A DNA stretch of 64,000 nt from Lachnospiraceae bacterium P6B14 (GCA_000687695.1 JHWZ01000001.1:248001-312000), one strand, 5' to 3'; counted from the first letter of the stretch, positions 35,560 through 46,491 are shown. The notes: a model not told the origin generated them from the sequence alone. Made by a program: numbers and translations.

Positions 35560-35642
35560 GCGTGCCGGCGGCGTGAGTTTTCTCACAGCGAGCTGGCGCA
35601 GCCACGAGTCGTGAGAAAAACTCACAACAGCGTCCGGCACGC
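35560..35642. repeat. Palindrome directly after the hybrid kinase stop
   Basis: GCGTGCCGG (35560-35568) pairs perfectly with CCGGCACGC (35634-35642). GTGAGTTTTCTCAC (35573-35586) pairs with GTGAGAAAAACTCAC (35611-35625) with one bulge. GCTG/CAGC forms a small inner hairpin. The right arm touches the kinase TAA stop at 35643-35645. It has no T-tract. Confidence 0.78.
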
Positions 35643-38600
35643 TTAACTATTTAGTTTATTTTTTATCTCGTCCCACTTCAGCGCATATAGATTCTTCTCG
35701 ATATCTTTTATCTTCTTATCGTCATCCGGCGGAAGCCTGAACTCCTTAAGTGAATTGATAACCATCTCCGCCAGATCATAATCCTCGGCATCCGCAAACT
35801 CCTTCAGAGATGAATACGCATCAGACAGCATCGCAGGATCCACATCCGGTCTGTCATCCTCGGTATCGTCACTCGCATACAACGTTGGATCTATCGGCGA
35901 GAGTGATTTCTTATACTCCTCATACATCGACAAAAACTCTTCCGTTTTCGCCTTTATTTTTTCCGCATCATTTGCGTTTCCGGCATCCTCAAGCTCCTGC
36001 GCCAAAGCATTCAGCTTCATCGCTCCGATGATCCTCGCGGAGCTTTTTAACGCATGTACTTTTATGGTATAATTCTTCCAATCTTCTTCCTCATAAAAGC
36101 CTCGGATCTCGGATGATTTTTCATCTATTGACCTGTAAAAAATCCCAAGCATGGACATATACATTTCCATATCCGCATTGTTTTTGAGACCTTCTTTTGT
36201 ATCAATAGTTTCGACTTCCTTCAACCAGTCGGGAAGAAGCGTATCCTTTTCCGGTTCAGAAGGCGCCAGACCTGCACCGGGTACTGCAGCAGCACGCTTC
36301 GATGGCTTTTGCATCTTTGACGCAGGGAGATGCTCCATCATCATTTTTTCCATCGTTGTGCCATCTATCGGCTTCGACAGATATCCCTCGAAGCCTTCTT
36401 TGAGATACATATCTTTTACTCCCGCCACCGCGTTTGCAGTAAGTGCGATAACAGGTGTATCTATATGACGTTCCTTCATCTTATGGAGCGTTTCTATTCC
36501 ATCCATCTCCGGCATCATATGGTCAAGGAATATCATATCAAACTCATTTTCATCAAGAATATTCAGCGCCTCGATACCACTGATCGCAGTTGTTATTTTT
36601 ACCTTTGTCCTCTTTAGAAGTCCTGTTGCCACTGCAAGGTTCATCTCGTTGTCATCCACAACAAGCACCTTCACATCCGGAGCCTCAAATAAAGGTATGG
36701 AAGGATCATTTACTCCGGGCTCGATCTGCTTGACGCTTTCTCTCCAACGTATACCGAGAACCTTCTCCGATGTGACATTTTGAGGAATTGTAAAGTAAAA
36801 CTCGGATCCCTTTCCATAGGTACTTCTGCAACCGAGCTCGCCTCCCATCATCTCTATCATCTGGCGCGCGATATCAAGTCCCAGTCCCGTACCCTGGATA
36901 CTCCTGTTTTTCTTTTCATCAAGTCTCTCAAACGGCTGGAAGAGCTTCTCCATATCCTCATCCTTTATGCCGATACCGGTGTCTCTGACAGTGAACTTCA
37001 GCATCACCTGTTTTTTGCCTGTCTCGTCGGTATTATCCTCGCTTCCTTCCTCAGGCTCGTCGATTCCCGGAAGCTCTATTTTTCCCTGCGGAAGATCATA
37101 TCGATTGATCTCCTTCATCTCAAAAATAACCTCTCCCGAAGGAGTATATTTTACAGCATTAGATAACAGATTCAAAAGGATCTGTCTCAAACGTACATTA
37201 TCACCATAGAGATATCTCGGAGAAATATCATCTATATTAACACGGAATTTCAGATTCTTTTCATCGCATCTTACCTGTATCATGGAAACAAGTGAGCTCA
37301 AAAACTCTGCCATATCATACTGCTCCGCAACGAGCTTCATCTTTCCTGATTCTATCTTCGACATATCGAGTATGTCATTCACTATAGACAGGAGAGAGTT
37401 TGAAGCGATCCTGATATCAAGCGCTCTTTCACGTACCTCGTCAGAAATATCATCCCTGAGTATCAGCTCGTCCATACCCATGATCGCATTGATAGGCGTG
37501 CGTATCTCATGAGACATATTCGCAAGAAATCTTGATTTCGCCTGGTTGGCAAACTCCGCCTCTTCTTTCGCTCTGGCGATCTCCAGATACTGATCATTGA
37601 TAATGGACATACTCTTGACCTTCGTCAGCATCCATGCTATCAAAACCACGAAAAATATCACGACACACAAAAGATATATTTTGAAATAAGGTCTCTCAAA
37701 CAACTGAGAATCCTTGATGATACTAAAGGATTCTTCTCTGACAACATCCTCGCTCGTACCATCGAAAACCTGCACCTTCAGCGCATAGTTTCCGTATGGA
37801 AGGTTGGTAAAGGTTAATGGAACGATCTCATTCTGATGGCAGATAACTTCACCTGCTTCCGCGCCTTCAAGCCAGATTTTCAGTAAAGGATTTGACAAAG
37901 TATAATTTAAAAATGCCACATCGATCTGCAGTTTTTTAGCGGTTATCGGGAGAGTAAATGCACCTCCCGAAGGTTCTATCTCTACTCCGTCAGCGTAAAT
38001 ATGATTTATCCTGATCTTGTAGGTTTCATCATACGTATTGTAGGTTTTTGTAGAGACCATACGCATTCCGTCGGTACAGCACAGATAAAGCTTGTCATCC
38101 ATAAAAGAGTTCCATGCATTCGCCGTAAGGGTTGTATAAAAGCCTCTCGCTCTGTTTAAAAGAGAATAATTATAACCTTCCTTATCCTCCAAAAAATCAT
38201 CCTTATTAATGATATATATTCCCGCTGATGAGCTCACCCAAACCGTATCATCCTCTGCCAGAAATACATCATAATTGTTCGTGTACGGGAAGTTTTTAAG
38301 CCTTTTTATTCGCTTACCGTTATCATAATAAATCGCGTTACTGGTTACGTAAATATAGCCTCCATCACACGGGATTATTCGCAGCACCACGAGCGAAGCA
38401 AGTCCCTGATGAATGCCTATATGATGTACTATTTTTTTATCTTTGATCTCATACACTCCGTCTCCGTCAGACGCTACAAGTATGTTTCCGTTTGGCTTCT
38501 CTACCATGGAAAGAATCTGAGGATTTGTAAGACCATCTTCCTCACCGAGCGTTGCTTTTATATAGTTACCTTTTATATAGGTAAGGCCCATGTTAGATGC

Positions 38601-40484
38601 GGCGAGGATAGTACCGTCGCTAAGCTCGGTAACAGATCTGAACCTGCCACCGAGTGTTCCGTTCGTCTCGTTAAAGCACTTGCATTCTCCATCTTCGGAA
38701 ACACGCACCAGTCCATCCGTACCATAGGTTGACACCCAAAGATTATTCTTTGAATCGATCATCATATGACGAACACGAACGCCCTCAAATCTTTTAAGCC
38801 ACTCATCATCGTTTTTATGATATGTTTTTCTGTCGATCGACACAACTCCATCGTCCATTCCTATATAGATATTTCTATAAGTCGTAGCGATCGAATTCAC
38901 CACGCCAGGCTCGAGTCCTGCCTTGATAAAAATATCCTCAAACGGAGTCCTGGCATATTTCATGATGCCCTGTTTATTTGAAGCGAACCAAATGTTATCC
39001 TGATAATCAATTACGATATCGCATATGGAACTGGAAAAATTATCCTTGGAAAGGACGGTATAATTTCCGTTTCTGTCCATAAATCCGAGACCGTTTTCTC
39101 CGCAGAAATAAAAGCCTTTTTGCTTTTCATCATAACGTATGGTGTTCATATACACCAGGTCGCCGGTCGTAACCTTGCCGACTGTTTCTATCACATTACC
39201 GTTTAATTCCACGAGCTCAGAGGTTGCCACGCTGGTTCCGACAAGACATCTTCCCGTAGGATCACAACCAACCGCAGTATAGTAGACACCCACCTGTCCC
39301 TCATGTGTTTTTTTAGCGATCACTTTTCTGTTTTTCATGTAAAAAAGTGTTCCGCCATTGGTTACGCCACAGATGGTTCCATCTTCCATTTTTACCATGG
39401 AACGAACACACTGTGTACTCTCATCATCCTTAATATTTTCTATATTTCCGGCAACATCTATGATCGACAATTCACCTGTTGTTCCGACATAAATATTACC
39501 GAGATTATCTTCACATATTGACCTGATCGAATTGGCTCCCAAGCCCTCCTGCATCGTGTATAATTTAAGCTTTCTGGTCGTCACATCATAGCAAGCCACA
39601 CCGCTCTCATTCGTTCCGATCCACAGTCTGTTTCTCGAATCAACGAAAAGCTGCATTACGGTATTAATACGATCATCGGGATATATCCTCTCAAACTTCA
39701 TCCCGTCGTATCTGTATAGTCCGGAGTATGAGCCGGCCCAAAGATAACCGTCATTCGTCTGAGCTATTGCATTTATCTCGGCAGTATCCAAACCGTTTGC
39801 ACTGTTGTAAAGTATCGTTTCAAACTCTGATGCGTATTCGATCGCACGGGCAGGTTTTTCGGTGGTAAAAATACCCATACCCAAAAGTCCTATTCCGATA
39901 ATACACATCAATGCCGCAGTCTCATTTTTAACGGATTTTTTCGCAAAAAAACGCCGCCCGCCTGTGGTAAATAAAGCCGCTATCACAAGGCTTACAACCT
40001 TGTCCGGCATCTCGACGAACAGCACACTTAATATAGTATTTAAAACAGGTACATTTATACTCTGGGAGAGCATATCATAGAGCGCGTTTCCCCAGACATT
40101 ACTTGTATATCCTCCAAGGAAAAGAATGTTCAGCGGAGTATCAACAATAACACCTACAAGTCCCGCAAGAGCGGCGATCTGCAGTATGTGATACGGTGTC
40201 TTTTTTTCTCTGGGATAAAACTTTCCGATTACAATTCCAACGCTAATTCCGGTAAGAATATACCATATAGGCTCACCGATATACAGCGCCGCTATCACAG
40301 TACCTGTAGCACCTACAAACGCACCTGCAACAGGTCCATACACTATTGCAGTGATCATTGTTCCGATACTGTCGATCCATACCGGAAACTCAAACTCGTG
40401 AGCAACCCAGCCCAAGAGCAGATTAAGTGCAATACTTACAATCCCTATTGTTAATCCTTTTAAAACTCTCCACTTGACATCCAT
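35643..40484 (-). CDS. Giant hybrid histidine kinase with ECF S-component-like and propeller sensor domains
   Basis: The protein has about 1613 aa. Residues 1-200 form about six helices resembling an ECF-transporter S component ([20 protein letters not shown]). Two-component-regulator propeller repeats follow (about 215-830; [25 protein letters not shown]), then a Y_Y_Y domain (about 840-935) and one membrane helix (about 945-968). The kinase has His in SHEIRTPIN (about 992), N-box LLSNAVKYT and GTGLGL. A receiver (Asp about 1318, [11 protein letters not shown]) and an HPt domain (His about 1477, [12 protein letters not shown]) end it. The start overlaps or nearly overlaps the previous gene: ATG 40511 forms an ATGA overlap, ATG 40484 has GGAG 5 nt upstream. 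Confidence 0.92.
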   Translation of the reverse strand: MDVKWRVLKGLTIGIVSIALNLLLGWVAHEFEFPVWIDSIGTMITAIVYGPVAGAFVGATGTVIAALYIGEPIWYILTGISVGIVIGKFYPREKKTPYHILQIAALAGLVGVIVDTPLNILFLGGYTSNVWGNALYDMLSQSINVPVLNTILSVLFVEMPDKVVSLVIAALFTTGGRRFFAKKSVKNETAALMCIIGIGLLGMGIFTTEKPARAIEYASEFETILYNSANGLDTAEINAIAQTNDGYLWAGSYSGLYRYDGMKFERIYPDDRINTVMQLFVDSRNRLWIGTNESGVACYDVTTRKLKLYTMQEGLGANSIRSICEDNLGNIYVGTTGELSIIDVAGNIENIKDDESTQCVRSMVKMEDGTICGVTNGGTLFYMKNRKVIAKKTHEGQVGVYYTAVGCDPTGRCLVGTSVATSELVELNGNVIETVGKVTTGDLVYMNTIRYDEKQKGFYFCGENGLGFMDRNGNYTVLSKDNFSSSICDIVIDYQDNIWFASNKQGIMKYARTPFEDIFIKAGLEPGVVNSIATTYRNIYIGMDDGVVSIDRKTYHKNDDEWLKRFEGVRVRHMMIDSKNNLWVSTYGTDGLVRVSEDGECKCFNETNGTLGGRFRSVTELSDGTILAASNMGLTYIKGNYIKATLGEEDGLTNPQILSMVEKPNGNILVASDGDGVYEIKDKKIVHHIGIHQGLASLVVLRIIPCDGGYIYVTSNAIYYDNGKRIKRLKNFPYTNNYDVFLAEDDTVWVSSSAGIYIINKDDFLEDKEGYNYSLLNRARGFYTTLTANAWNSFMDDKLYLCCTDGMRMVSTKTYNTYDETYKIRINHIYADGVEIEPSGGAFTLPITAKKLQIDVAFLNYTLSNPLLKIWLEGAEAGEVICHQNEIVPLTFTNLPYGNYALKVQVFDGTSEDVVREESFSIIKDSQLFERPYFKIYLLCVVIFFVVLIAWMLTKVKSMSIINDQYLEIARAKEEAEFANQAKSRFLANMSHEIRTPINAIMGMDELILRDDISDEVRERALDIRIASNSLLSIVNDILDMSKIESGKMKLVAEQYDMAEFLSSLVSMIQVRCDEKNLKFRVNIDDISPRYLYGDNVRLRQILLNLLSNAVKYTPSGEVIFEMKEINRYDLPQGKIELPGIDEPEEGSEDNTDETGKKQVMLKFTVRDTGIGIKDEDMEKLFQPFERLDEKKNRSIQGTGLGLDIARQMIEMMGGELGCRSTYGKGSEFYFTIPQNVTSEKVLGIRWRESVKQIEPGVNDPSIPLFEAPDVKVLVVDDNEMNLAVATGLLKRTKVKITTAISGIEALNILDENEFDMIFLDHMMPEMDGIETLHKMKERHIDTPVIALTANAVAGVKDMYLKEGFEGYLSKPIDGTTMEKMMMEHLPASKMQKPSKRAAAVPGAGLAPSEPEKDTLLPDWLKEVETIDTKEGLKNNADMEMYMSMLGIFYRSIDEKSSEIRGFYEEEDWKNYTIKVHALKSSARIIGAMKLNALAQELEDAGNANDAEKIKAKTEEFLSMYEEYKKSLSPIDPTLYASDDTEDDRPDVDPAMLSDAYSSLKEFADAEDYDLAEMVINSLKEFRLPPDDDKKIKDIEKNLYALKWDEIKNKLNS

Positions 40485-40507
40485 ACTGCTCCATCCCCGG
40501 ACAAATA

Positions 40508-43291
40508 TCATGAATTGAGATAAAACATCATCTTATCAACATCAATCTCTATCTCATCAGATTCACACTTGTCATACGTTGCTTTTTCTTTTGAACTGGT
40601 TGTGTAGGCTTCGTGATCTCCTGAGTTTACCGCTTCATTGTATGCAACATCATCGCTTTCCGACATCATGGACAAATAAGTCTTATTCTGTTTTACGGTT
40701 CCCATCTCATCAACAAAGCTGTACTCTATCTGCATGCGATAAGACATGGACATCCCTGTATCATCTTTTATCTTCACGCTTAAGACCTTGAAATTATCGC
40801 TGGAACGCAGAAGAGATCTGATATTTTCTACAGCTTTAAGTGCGGATTTTTCCATTTCGTTGAGGCTTTTGAACTTGTCAAGCTTAGTTCCGTCAACGAA
40901 CTGTTTTTCCTGAACGGTCAGCTTTCCGTACTCGTTTTCCAAAGACATGATCTCCGAAAACGGTGTATGATCATCCACAGCCTCCATACGCGTAGATATA
41001 TCCCTGACTGTCTTCAGATCAACATCTTTAAATCTCTCAAGCACAGTAGCGTTTGTGACCTCATTTTTTCTGTCATAAGGAACGGCATTATAGTCGTTTA
41101 ACGCCTTGTTAAAATCCTCCTGAGTCGGGATTGTGCTTTCCTCCAGCTTCCTGATTGACGCTGTCGCCGTCTCTACCGCAGAGGTTGCTTCAGAATTTCC
41201 GAATATCCTCCTTGCGGTAAGAAATCCCAGGAAGCACAGTGCGAGTAAGCCTACTATTATACCCGCTGCCAGGAAAAGCTTTACTGTGTCATGTCCCTTC
41301 TTTTTTTCTTCCTTTGATTCTTCTACATTTGCCGGTACTGCTTCCGGCTCATTTGCTTCCCGGGGTTTTTCCTCGGAAGCAATCAGTCCTGACGACGTTT
41401 TTTTCGCCGCCCCCGGGTTCCGAAAGGGCCGCGCCTTTTCTTTATTTTCGGGCTCCGGATTCATCTTGACCTCCATCTGTGGGCCATCCGGGAATTCTAC
41501 ACGCGGAAGTATCGGCTGCTCTACAGGATCAGGTAGCGGTGACTCCGGTATAGTTGCATCAGGGAAATCAAGCTCATCCAAATGTCCAAACTTGCTCTCC
41601 GATGACGGACTGTCGGGGAAGACAATCTGCGGATTGCCATCCTCGTCATGTATAACACTCGGTTCTATATCTTTTTTCTCGCTACTGAAAGGCATATTTG
41701 GGAGTTCTCCCTGAGGAACCTGCTTCAGTTCGATGACAGGTAACTCTTCCTCTTCTTCAGGCGGTTCTACCCATGACATTATATCTTCTGATTCAGGTAA
41801 CTCTACCTGTAGGAGTTCTTCCTCCTCCTTCGGAAGTTCTACCTGTGACAGTTCTTCTTTTTCCTCTGCCTTCTGCGGCTCGGGCTTTTCGAGATTCAAT
41901 ACCGGTTCTTCCGTTAACTTCAGCTCGGGAACTTCCTCCGGCTCCTTTTTCTCTTTTTCCTTTTTCTTTCCGAACAGTCCACCTAAACGACCTGACTTCT
42001 TCGATTTTTCTTCCTTAACAGGCTCTGATGCCTCTTCCGGCACGGACAAAAACTCGACCGACTCCTCCTCAGGGCTTGCGTCCATGGACTCGACCTTTCC
42101 GAAGCCGGGCATCTCCAAAGCTTTTTCAAGCTTGACTAAAGGACCATCATCCTCTTCTTCCATCTCCGGCTCAGGTCCCTCTATCTCGCCTATATCAGAC
42201 ATCATATCTTCAAGGCCAATAGTCACAGGCTCAGGCGAACTGACCATTGATTCTACAAGTCTTACCGGCTCCTCGGTCTCCTCCTCAAACACTATATCTG
42301 CAGCTATCTCTTCCGCAGCTACAGTTTCTTCCTCTACCGTCAGAACCTCTGCTGCATACTCCTCGGCCAAATCTGACGGGAAACTGATATCAGAGATTTC
42401 AGCTGCTTCTTTTTCATCTTCATCGTTGTCACTGAAAACAATATTAGCGGAATCAGCTTCCGGCATCCCCTCGTCGTCTGACTCGGGGAAGGTTATATCC
42501 GATGACAGTGAAACACTCGCATCCTCTGTTTCTGAGGGTATCCCGAGCACGGTATCCGCATCAGGAGTAGCTCCCTTCGGAGCGTCATAATAAGTAGTAT
42601 CATCCTCAGTCTCACCGAGGCGTGTATCCTCATATTCGTTATCGTCATCTGCCATCGAACCGATCTTGCCCATTTCCGGCTCGTCTTCTCTGATAATATT
42701 GAGCTTCACAGGCTCCGGCTCATCAGCCTTTGATCCTGTAAGTCTTACAGGTTCCTCAGCGGGCTCCTCATACGAAGGCTCGATCCCGGCTTCCGGCTCC
42801 TCTTCTGCCTCAGGCACAACGATCGGCTGTGGCTCCTCAAGTACCACCGGCTCCTCAAGTACGACAGGCTGTGGCTCCTCGAGTACTACAGGCTCCGGCT
42901 CGTCAAGTACGACAGGCTGTGGCTCCTCGAGTACTACAGGCTCCGGCTCGTCAAGTACGACAGGCTGTGGCTCCTCGAATATGGCTGGCTCCGGCTCCTC
43001 TGCCGGCGCCTCCTTGCGGGCCTTGGCCTCCTCCGGGTGCTCCTTATCGTAGATGCCCTGGAGATAATCCTTCCACATGATCTTTGACAGATCAGCAATG
43101 CTGGCACCGCAAACACGGCAATGCATCTGAGATGTCAGATTCATCACTCCGCACGAGCACCACCACTTGGCATTATCCGTCGCTGGCATATAGAGCAGAT
43201 CCGAATCGCGATCGGTTAATTTTTGATACTCCCTCTTGTAGATCTCGGCCAACTCCTTGCCAAGTTCCTCCTCAGCTGTTCTAAGCTCCAT
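40508..43291 (-). CDS. Acidic zinc-ribbon membrane protein with 16-residue repeats
   Basis: The 927-aa protein has a zinc ribbon near the N terminus ([18 protein letters not shown], about 45-62). A very long Glu/Pro/Asp-rich region follows (about 90-660), including tandem 16-residue repeats ([16 protein letters not shown], about 105-152), with a Lys-rich patch (about 435-450). One membrane helix (about 675-697) and a 230-residue C-terminal domain follow, predicted outside. I recognise no family for the C-terminal domain. It begins 5 bp after xseB and ends in an ATGA overlap with the giant kinase gene, suggesting a partner role. Confidence 0.7.
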   Translation of the reverse strand: MELRTAEEELGKELAEIYKREYQKLTDRDSDLLYMPATDNAKWWCSCGVMNLTSQMHCRVCGASIADLSKIMWKDYLQGIYDKEHPEEAKARKEAPAEEPEPAIFEEPQPVVLDEPEPVVLEEPQPVVLDEPEPVVLEEPQPVVLEEPVVLEEPQPIVVPEAEEEPEAGIEPSYEEPAEEPVRLTGSKADEPEPVKLNIIREDEPEMGKIGSMADDDNEYEDTRLGETEDDTTYYDAPKGATPDADTVLGIPSETEDASVSLSSDITFPESDDEGMPEADSANIVFSDNDEDEKEAAEISDISFPSDLAEEYAAEVLTVEEETVAAEEIAADIVFEEETEEPVRLVESMVSSPEPVTIGLEDMMSDIGEIEGPEPEMEEEDDGPLVKLEKALEMPGFGKVESMDASPEEESVEFLSVPEEASEPVKEEKSKKSGRLGGLFGKKKEKEKKEPEEVPELKLTEEPVLNLEKPEPQKAEEKEELSQVELPKEEEELLQVELPESEDIMSWVEPPEEEEELPVIELKQVPQGELPNMPFSSEKKDIEPSVIHDEDGNPQIVFPDSPSSESKFGHLDELDFPDATIPESPLPDPVEQPILPRVEFPDGPQMEVKMNPEPENKEKARPFRNPGAAKKTSSGLIASEEKPREANEPEAVPANVEESKEEKKKGHDTVKLFLAAGIIVGLLALCFLGFLTARRIFGNSEATSAVETATASIRKLEESTIPTQEDFNKALNDYNAVPYDRKNEVTNATVLERFKDVDLKTVRDISTRMEAVDDHTPFSEIMSLENEYGKLTVQEKQFVDGTKLDKFKSLNEMEKSALKAVENIRSLLRSSDNFKVLSVKIKDDTGMSMSYRMQIEYSFVDEMGTVKQNKTYLSMMSESDDVAYNEAVNSGDHEAYTTSSKEKATYDKCESDEIEIDVDKMMFYLNS
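42835..42982. repeat. 48-bp coding tandem repeat
   Basis: About three units of 48 bp (42850-42975) encode the 16-residue [16 protein letters not shown] repeat. Two consecutive units are identical in sequence, pointing to recent expansion by slippage or unequal exchange. Confidence 0.85.
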
Positions 43292-43296
43292 CTGGT

Positions 43297-43503
43297 TTAG
43301 TCTCCCTCGTTTTGATTTATGATCTGAAGTTCCTGCTCGACGCCCTCCAAATGCTCCTTACATTTGGTTGCGAGCGTCACCCCTTCTTTGTATAAATCTA
43401 TCGATTCCGCCAATGCCTGCTCTCCCGAAGCCAGCTTGGAATTGATCTCCTCCAGCCTCTCGAGCGCCTCATCGACGTCAAATTCTTTATCCTTCTCCGC
43501 CAT
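43297..43503 (-). CDS. xseB: Exodeoxyribonuclease VII small subunit
   Basis: The 68-aa XseB has the expected FDVDEALERLEEINSKLASG and LYKEGVTLATKCKEHL motifs that form the helical tail bound to XseA. The holoenzyme degrades single-stranded DNA in recombination and repair. It overlaps xseA by 17 bp and ends 5 bp before the zinc-ribbon protein gene. Confidence 0.95.
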   Translation of the reverse strand: MAEKDKEFDVDEALERLEEINSKLASGEQALAESIDLYKEGVTLATKCKEHLEGVEQELQIINQNEGD

Positions 43504-44728
43504 TTGTCCCTCCTGAAGATGTCTTCTCGACTGCCAAAACCTTTGTCTTTATCTCACCATCATGGACTCTGATAAAAATGTCATCATTCGGATTGACCGA
43601 ATCCACTGTGCTAACCGGTCCTCCGGGTCCGGTGATATACCCGAATCCTCCAACGAGCTTCGCCGTAGGAGATAGTCCATGCATCCGAGCTATCAGTACC
43701 TCCAACCGATGTTTTCTTCTCTCCACGAGCGCTGTCATAGCCTGATCAAGTTCTTCTCTGGCCGCCTTGAGGCGCTCCGTCTTTTTGGCAAGTACCGCCT
43801 CCGGTGAAAACCTTTCCAATCGTTCTCTTCGCGATTCCAAAAGAAGCAATCTGCGCTTAAGCGCATTTTCCATACCTCTCCTGATACCATCTTCGAGCTG
43901 ACGTACTCTCCGTATATCGCTCATGACGTCCGGAAACACTCCCTGCGCCGCATAAGTTGGTGTTGAAAATCTGGCATCCACAGCCAGATCAATAAGTGTC
44001 CAATCTCTCTCGTGACCGACCCCCGATACTATGGGAGTCTTGGCTTCGTATACGGCTCTGACTACCTGTTCATCATCAAAAGGTGCCAGATCCTCTCTCG
44101 CTCCTCCTCCACGACTGACAATGATCAGATCGTAGCCGCGATCGTCCATAGCCCGTATTCCCTCTACAATAGAGGCCGGTGCACTGGCTCCCTGAACCGT
44201 AACATTATACAAAAATAACTGCACATACGGATTGCGATCATGCGCAACTCTACATATATCCCTTATCGCATCTCCCTCTTTAGAGGTGACTATCCCGACT
44301 TTCTTTGGATATTTGGGTATGGGCTTTTTGTGCTCAATATCGAAAACGCCTTCGGCTTTAAGCTTTTCCCTGAGGAGCTTGAGCTCCAGGCTCTCTCCTC
44401 CTTCTCCGAGGTTAACAACCCTTGCTACGATGAGCTGGCCCTCACCTTTTTTTGTGTTAAACCTGAGATTCCCGAGCAGCCCGACCTCTTTTCCCTCCTC
44501 GAGCGGGAAAGACAAGGCGATCGGCACCGCACTTTTCCAGATCACACAACGAAGAACTGATGCGGAGTCCTTTATCGTGAAGAAATGGTGCCCGTTCCAT
44601 TCGGCATGGTTTGATATTTCGCCCTTAACCTTTACGAATCGGAAGAGTGAGTTATTATCGAAATACGTGGCGACCATCTCGTTAACAGCGGACACCGTTA
44701 CATACTCATCCTCCGTCATCTGTTCCAT
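43487..44728 (-). CDS. xseA: Exodeoxyribonuclease VII large subunit
   Basis: The 413-aa XseA has an N-terminal OB fold (VKGEISNHAEWNGHHFFTIK), a catalytic domain with GIVTSKEGDAIRDI, VSRGGGAREDL and GVGHERDWTLIDLA, and a coiled-coil (about 270-350) for XseB binding. The start at 44728 is chosen because GGAGG lies 5 nt upstream; the frame extends 19 codons further without a ribosome site. It heads an operon with xseB, the acidic zinc-ribbon protein and the giant kinase. Confidence 0.95.
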   Translation of the reverse strand: MEQMTEDEYVTVSAVNEMVATYFDNNSLFRFVKVKGEISNHAEWNGHHFFTIKDSASVLRCVIWKSAVPIALSFPLEEGKEVGLLGNLRFNTKKGEGQLIVARVVNLGEGGESLELKLLREKLKAEGVFDIEHKKPIPKYPKKVGIVTSKEGDAIRDICRVAHDRNPYVQLFLYNVTVQGASAPASIVEGIRAMDDRGYDLIIVSRGGGAREDLAPFDDEQVVRAVYEAKTPIVSGVGHERDWTLIDLAVDARFSTPTYAAQGVFPDVMSDIRRVRQLEDGIRRGMENALKRRLLLLESRRERLERFSPEAVLAKKTERLKAAREELDQAMTALVERRKHRLEVLIARMHGLSPTAKLVGGFGYITGPGGPVSTVDSVNPNDDIFIRVHDGEIKTKVLAVEKTSSGGTNGGEG

Positions 44729-44818
44729 AAAGCCTCCAACACAATCTATTGTATGCAGGTAGTAAGTAAAACGCAACACCTGCAAAACACGCCGTTTTAC
44801 GCACTGTACCAGTTATCT

Positions 44819-44847
44819 ATTATACGACATTTTCGCTAATATAGCAA
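44819..44847 (-). promoter_or_regulatory. xseA operon promoter
   Basis: On the minus strand TTGCTA (44842-44847) and TATAAT (44819-44824) are 17 bp apart, about 85 nt before xseA. It is the only clear promoter seen for the xseA-xseB-zinc-ribbon-kinase run. Confidence 0.75.
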
Positions 44848-44871
44848 GTAAGTATTACAAAAAAACGCATA

Positions 44872-44909
44872 AAAAAACAGCGGCCAATCCCGAAAAGATC
44901 GGCCACTGC
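44872..44909 (-). terminator. Terminator after metY
   Basis: On the minus strand CAGTGGCCGATC and GATTGGCCGCTG form a 12-bp stem with two wobble or mismatched positions around TTTTCGG, followed by TTTTTTT. Confidence 0.85.
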
Positions 44910-44933
44910 ACATCGCATCTATACAATAATAAT

Positions 44934-46220
44934 TTATGAAAGCGCCTGCTCGATATCAGCGATAAGATCTTCCTTATCCTCGAGCCCAAGAGACATCCTC
45001 ACAAGACCTGCAGGGATTCCTGCCTGCTCTAACTGCTCATCTGTCATCTGGCGATGTGTTGATGTAGCAGGGTTGAGGCAGCACGATCTCGCATCAGCAA
45101 CATGTGTCTCCACTGCTATAAGTCTAAGCTTTTTCATAATACTCTCTGCCGCAGATCTTCCTCCGGCAACCTCAAATGAAACTACTCCACAAGTACCATT
45201 CGGCATATACTTCTTTGCACGCTCATAATACTTGTCTCCTTCAAGTCCCGGATACGTTACTTTCGTTACTTTCGGGTGATCCTTAAGGAACTTCGCAACT
45301 GCGTAACCATTCTCCGCATGCTTAGGCATACGTACGTGTAGAGACTCGAGTCCCAGGTTCAAAAGGAACGCATTTTGCGGAGACTGGATCGATCCGAAAT
45401 CACGCATCAGCTGAGCTGTACACTTAGTAATAAACGCACCTTCTTTGCCGAATTTTTCCGCATAGGTTATCCCATGATATGAGTCGTCCGGAGTACACAA
45501 TCCAGGGAAGAGTTCTGCGTGAGCCATCCAATCAAACTTTCCTGAATCGACGATCGCACCGCCGACTCCGGCGCCGTGTCCGTCCATATATTTTGTTGTA
45601 CTGTGCGTAACGATGTCCGCACCCCATTCGATCGGTCTGCAGTTGACCGGAGTAGGAAATGTATTGTCAACGATAAGTGGCACCCCGTGTCTGTGAGCAG
45701 CACCCGCAAATCTCTCGATATCAAAAACAGTAAGCGCAGGGTTCGCGATCGTTTCACCAAATACCGCTCTCGTGTTATCTCGGAAAGCGTCCTCAAGTTC
45801 ACGATCCGTACAGTCAGGAGAAACAAACGTTGTCTCGATTCCCATCTTCGCCATCGTCACTGCTATAAGATTGAAGGTTCCACCGTAAATCGACGATGAA
45901 GCCACGATATGCGATCCGTTTTCACATATATTAAAGAGCGAAAAGAAGTTTGCTGCCTGTCCTGAAGACGTAAGCATTCCTGCAGTGCCGCCCTCAAGCT
46001 CAGCTATCTTTGCAGCCACATGATCATTGGTCGGATTCTGCAGGCGGGTATAGAAATATCCCGTCGCCTCAAGATCAAAAAGCTTACCCATGTCCTCACT
46101 CGTGTCATATTTAAATGTCGTTGACTGAATGATAGGCACCTGTCTGGGCTCACCGTTGCCGGGTCTGTAACCGGACTGGACACACTGCGTGCCCTTTTTA
46201 TAAGTTGCTGTGTCGTTCAT
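44934..46220 (-). CDS. metY: O-acetylhomoserine sulfhydrylase
   Basis: The 428-aa Cys/Met metabolism PLP enzyme has the Schiff-base Lys in HSTTKYMDGHG and the family motifs YFYTRLQNPTND and SSIYGGTFNL. MetY condenses O-acetylhomoserine with sulfide to give homocysteine. The insertion around 230-270 (DSYHGITYAEKFG) fits the MetY rather than the MetB/MetC branch. It is monocistronic between two terminators, with its own promoter and possibly a second upstream promoter with an attenuated leader. Confidence 0.92.
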   Translation of the reverse strand: MNDTATYKKGTQCVQSGYRPGNGEPRQVPIIQSTTFKYDTSEDMGKLFDLEATGYFYTRLQNPTNDHVAAKIAELEGGTAGMLTSSGQAANFFSLFNICENGSHIVASSSIYGGTFNLIAVTMAKMGIETTFVSPDCTDRELEDAFRDNTRAVFGETIANPALTVFDIERFAGAAHRHGVPLIVDNTFPTPVNCRPIEWGADIVTHSTTKYMDGHGAGVGGAIVDSGKFDWMAHAELFPGLCTPDDSYHGITYAEKFGKEGAFITKCTAQLMRDFGSIQSPQNAFLLNLGLESLHVRMPKHAENGYAVAKFLKDHPKVTKVTYPGLEGDKYYERAKKYMPNGTCGVVSFEVAGGRSAAESIMKKLRLIAVETHVADARSCCLNPATSTHRQMTDEQLEQAGIPAGLVRMSLGLEDKEDLIADIEQALS

Positions 46221-46259
46221 CTTTTCACGTCCTTTCCTAAAACAGATTTGATAACTGAT

Positions 46260-46288
46260 ATAATACCATAGTACATCGCATCATGCAA
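46260..46288 (-). promoter_or_regulatory. metY proximal promoter
   Basis: On the minus strand TTGCAT (46283-46288) and TATTAT (46260-46265) are 17 bp apart, leaving about 33 nt of leader. Confidence 0.75.
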
Positions 46289-46301
46289 GCAAAAATCAGA
46301 C

Positions 46302-46396
46302 AAAAGGGAAGGCCGGAGATTGCTCTCCGGCCACTAAAGGGATATATGATCAAAAATAACTGATAAGCGATTTCACATGTTCCTTAAATATGCTAT
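46302..46396 (-). ncRNA. Possible short leader RNA or small RNA upstream of metY
   Basis: A promoter at 46398-46426 (TTGACG, 17 bp, TAGTAT on the minus strand) would start RNA near 46391. A perfect hairpin GGCCGGAGA/TCTCCGGCC (46310-46331) followed by TTCCCTTTTG would end it about 90 nt later. It could be an attenuated metY leader or an independent small RNA. I recognise no riboswitch consensus. Confidence 0.4.
46310..46332 (-). terminator. GC-rich hairpin after the ATP synthase operon and before metY
   Basis: GGCCGGAGA and TCTCCGGCC form a perfect 9-bp stem with a four-base loop. The minus-strand tail TTCCCTTTTG suits termination of the ATP synthase transcript, of the short leader RNA, or of both. 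Confidence 0.75.
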
Positions 46397-46397
46397 T

Positions 46398-46426
46398 ATA
46401 CTAGCATCTTTCATTCTGAACGTCAA
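46398..46426 (-). promoter_or_regulatory. Distal promoter upstream of metY
   Basis: On the minus strand TTGACG (46421-46426) and TAGTAT (46398-46403) are 17 bp apart; an overlapping TATAAT lies at 46395-46400 with a 20-bp spacer. Two TGTACA-centred palindromes lie just upstream. Confidence 0.55.
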
Positions 46427-46433
46427 TCGCAAA

Positions 46434-46486
46434 TTTGTACAAACTATCTGATTAATTGCTATGAAATTTGGTAAATATGTACAAAT
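46434..46486. promoter_or_regulatory. Twin TGTACA palindromes upstream of the distal metY promoter
   Basis: TTTGTACAAA (46434-46443) and ATGTACAAAT (46477-46486) are centred 42 bp apart, about four helical turns. They lie upstream of the -35 box. The pairing suggests binding of a dimeric regulator with looping, but the protein is unknown. Confidence 0.4.
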
Positions 46487-46491
46487 GCATG

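Noticed and set aside
41733-42590. Long plus-strand frame rich in Ser and Gly opposite the acidic protein gene
   Set aside because: It is the antisense shadow of Glu/Pro/Asp codons, with no ribosome site and low-complexity product.
42835-42982. Tandem repeats that could suggest a CRISPR array
   Set aside because: The 48-bp units are contiguous, in frame and encode a Glu/Pro repeat, with no unique spacers.
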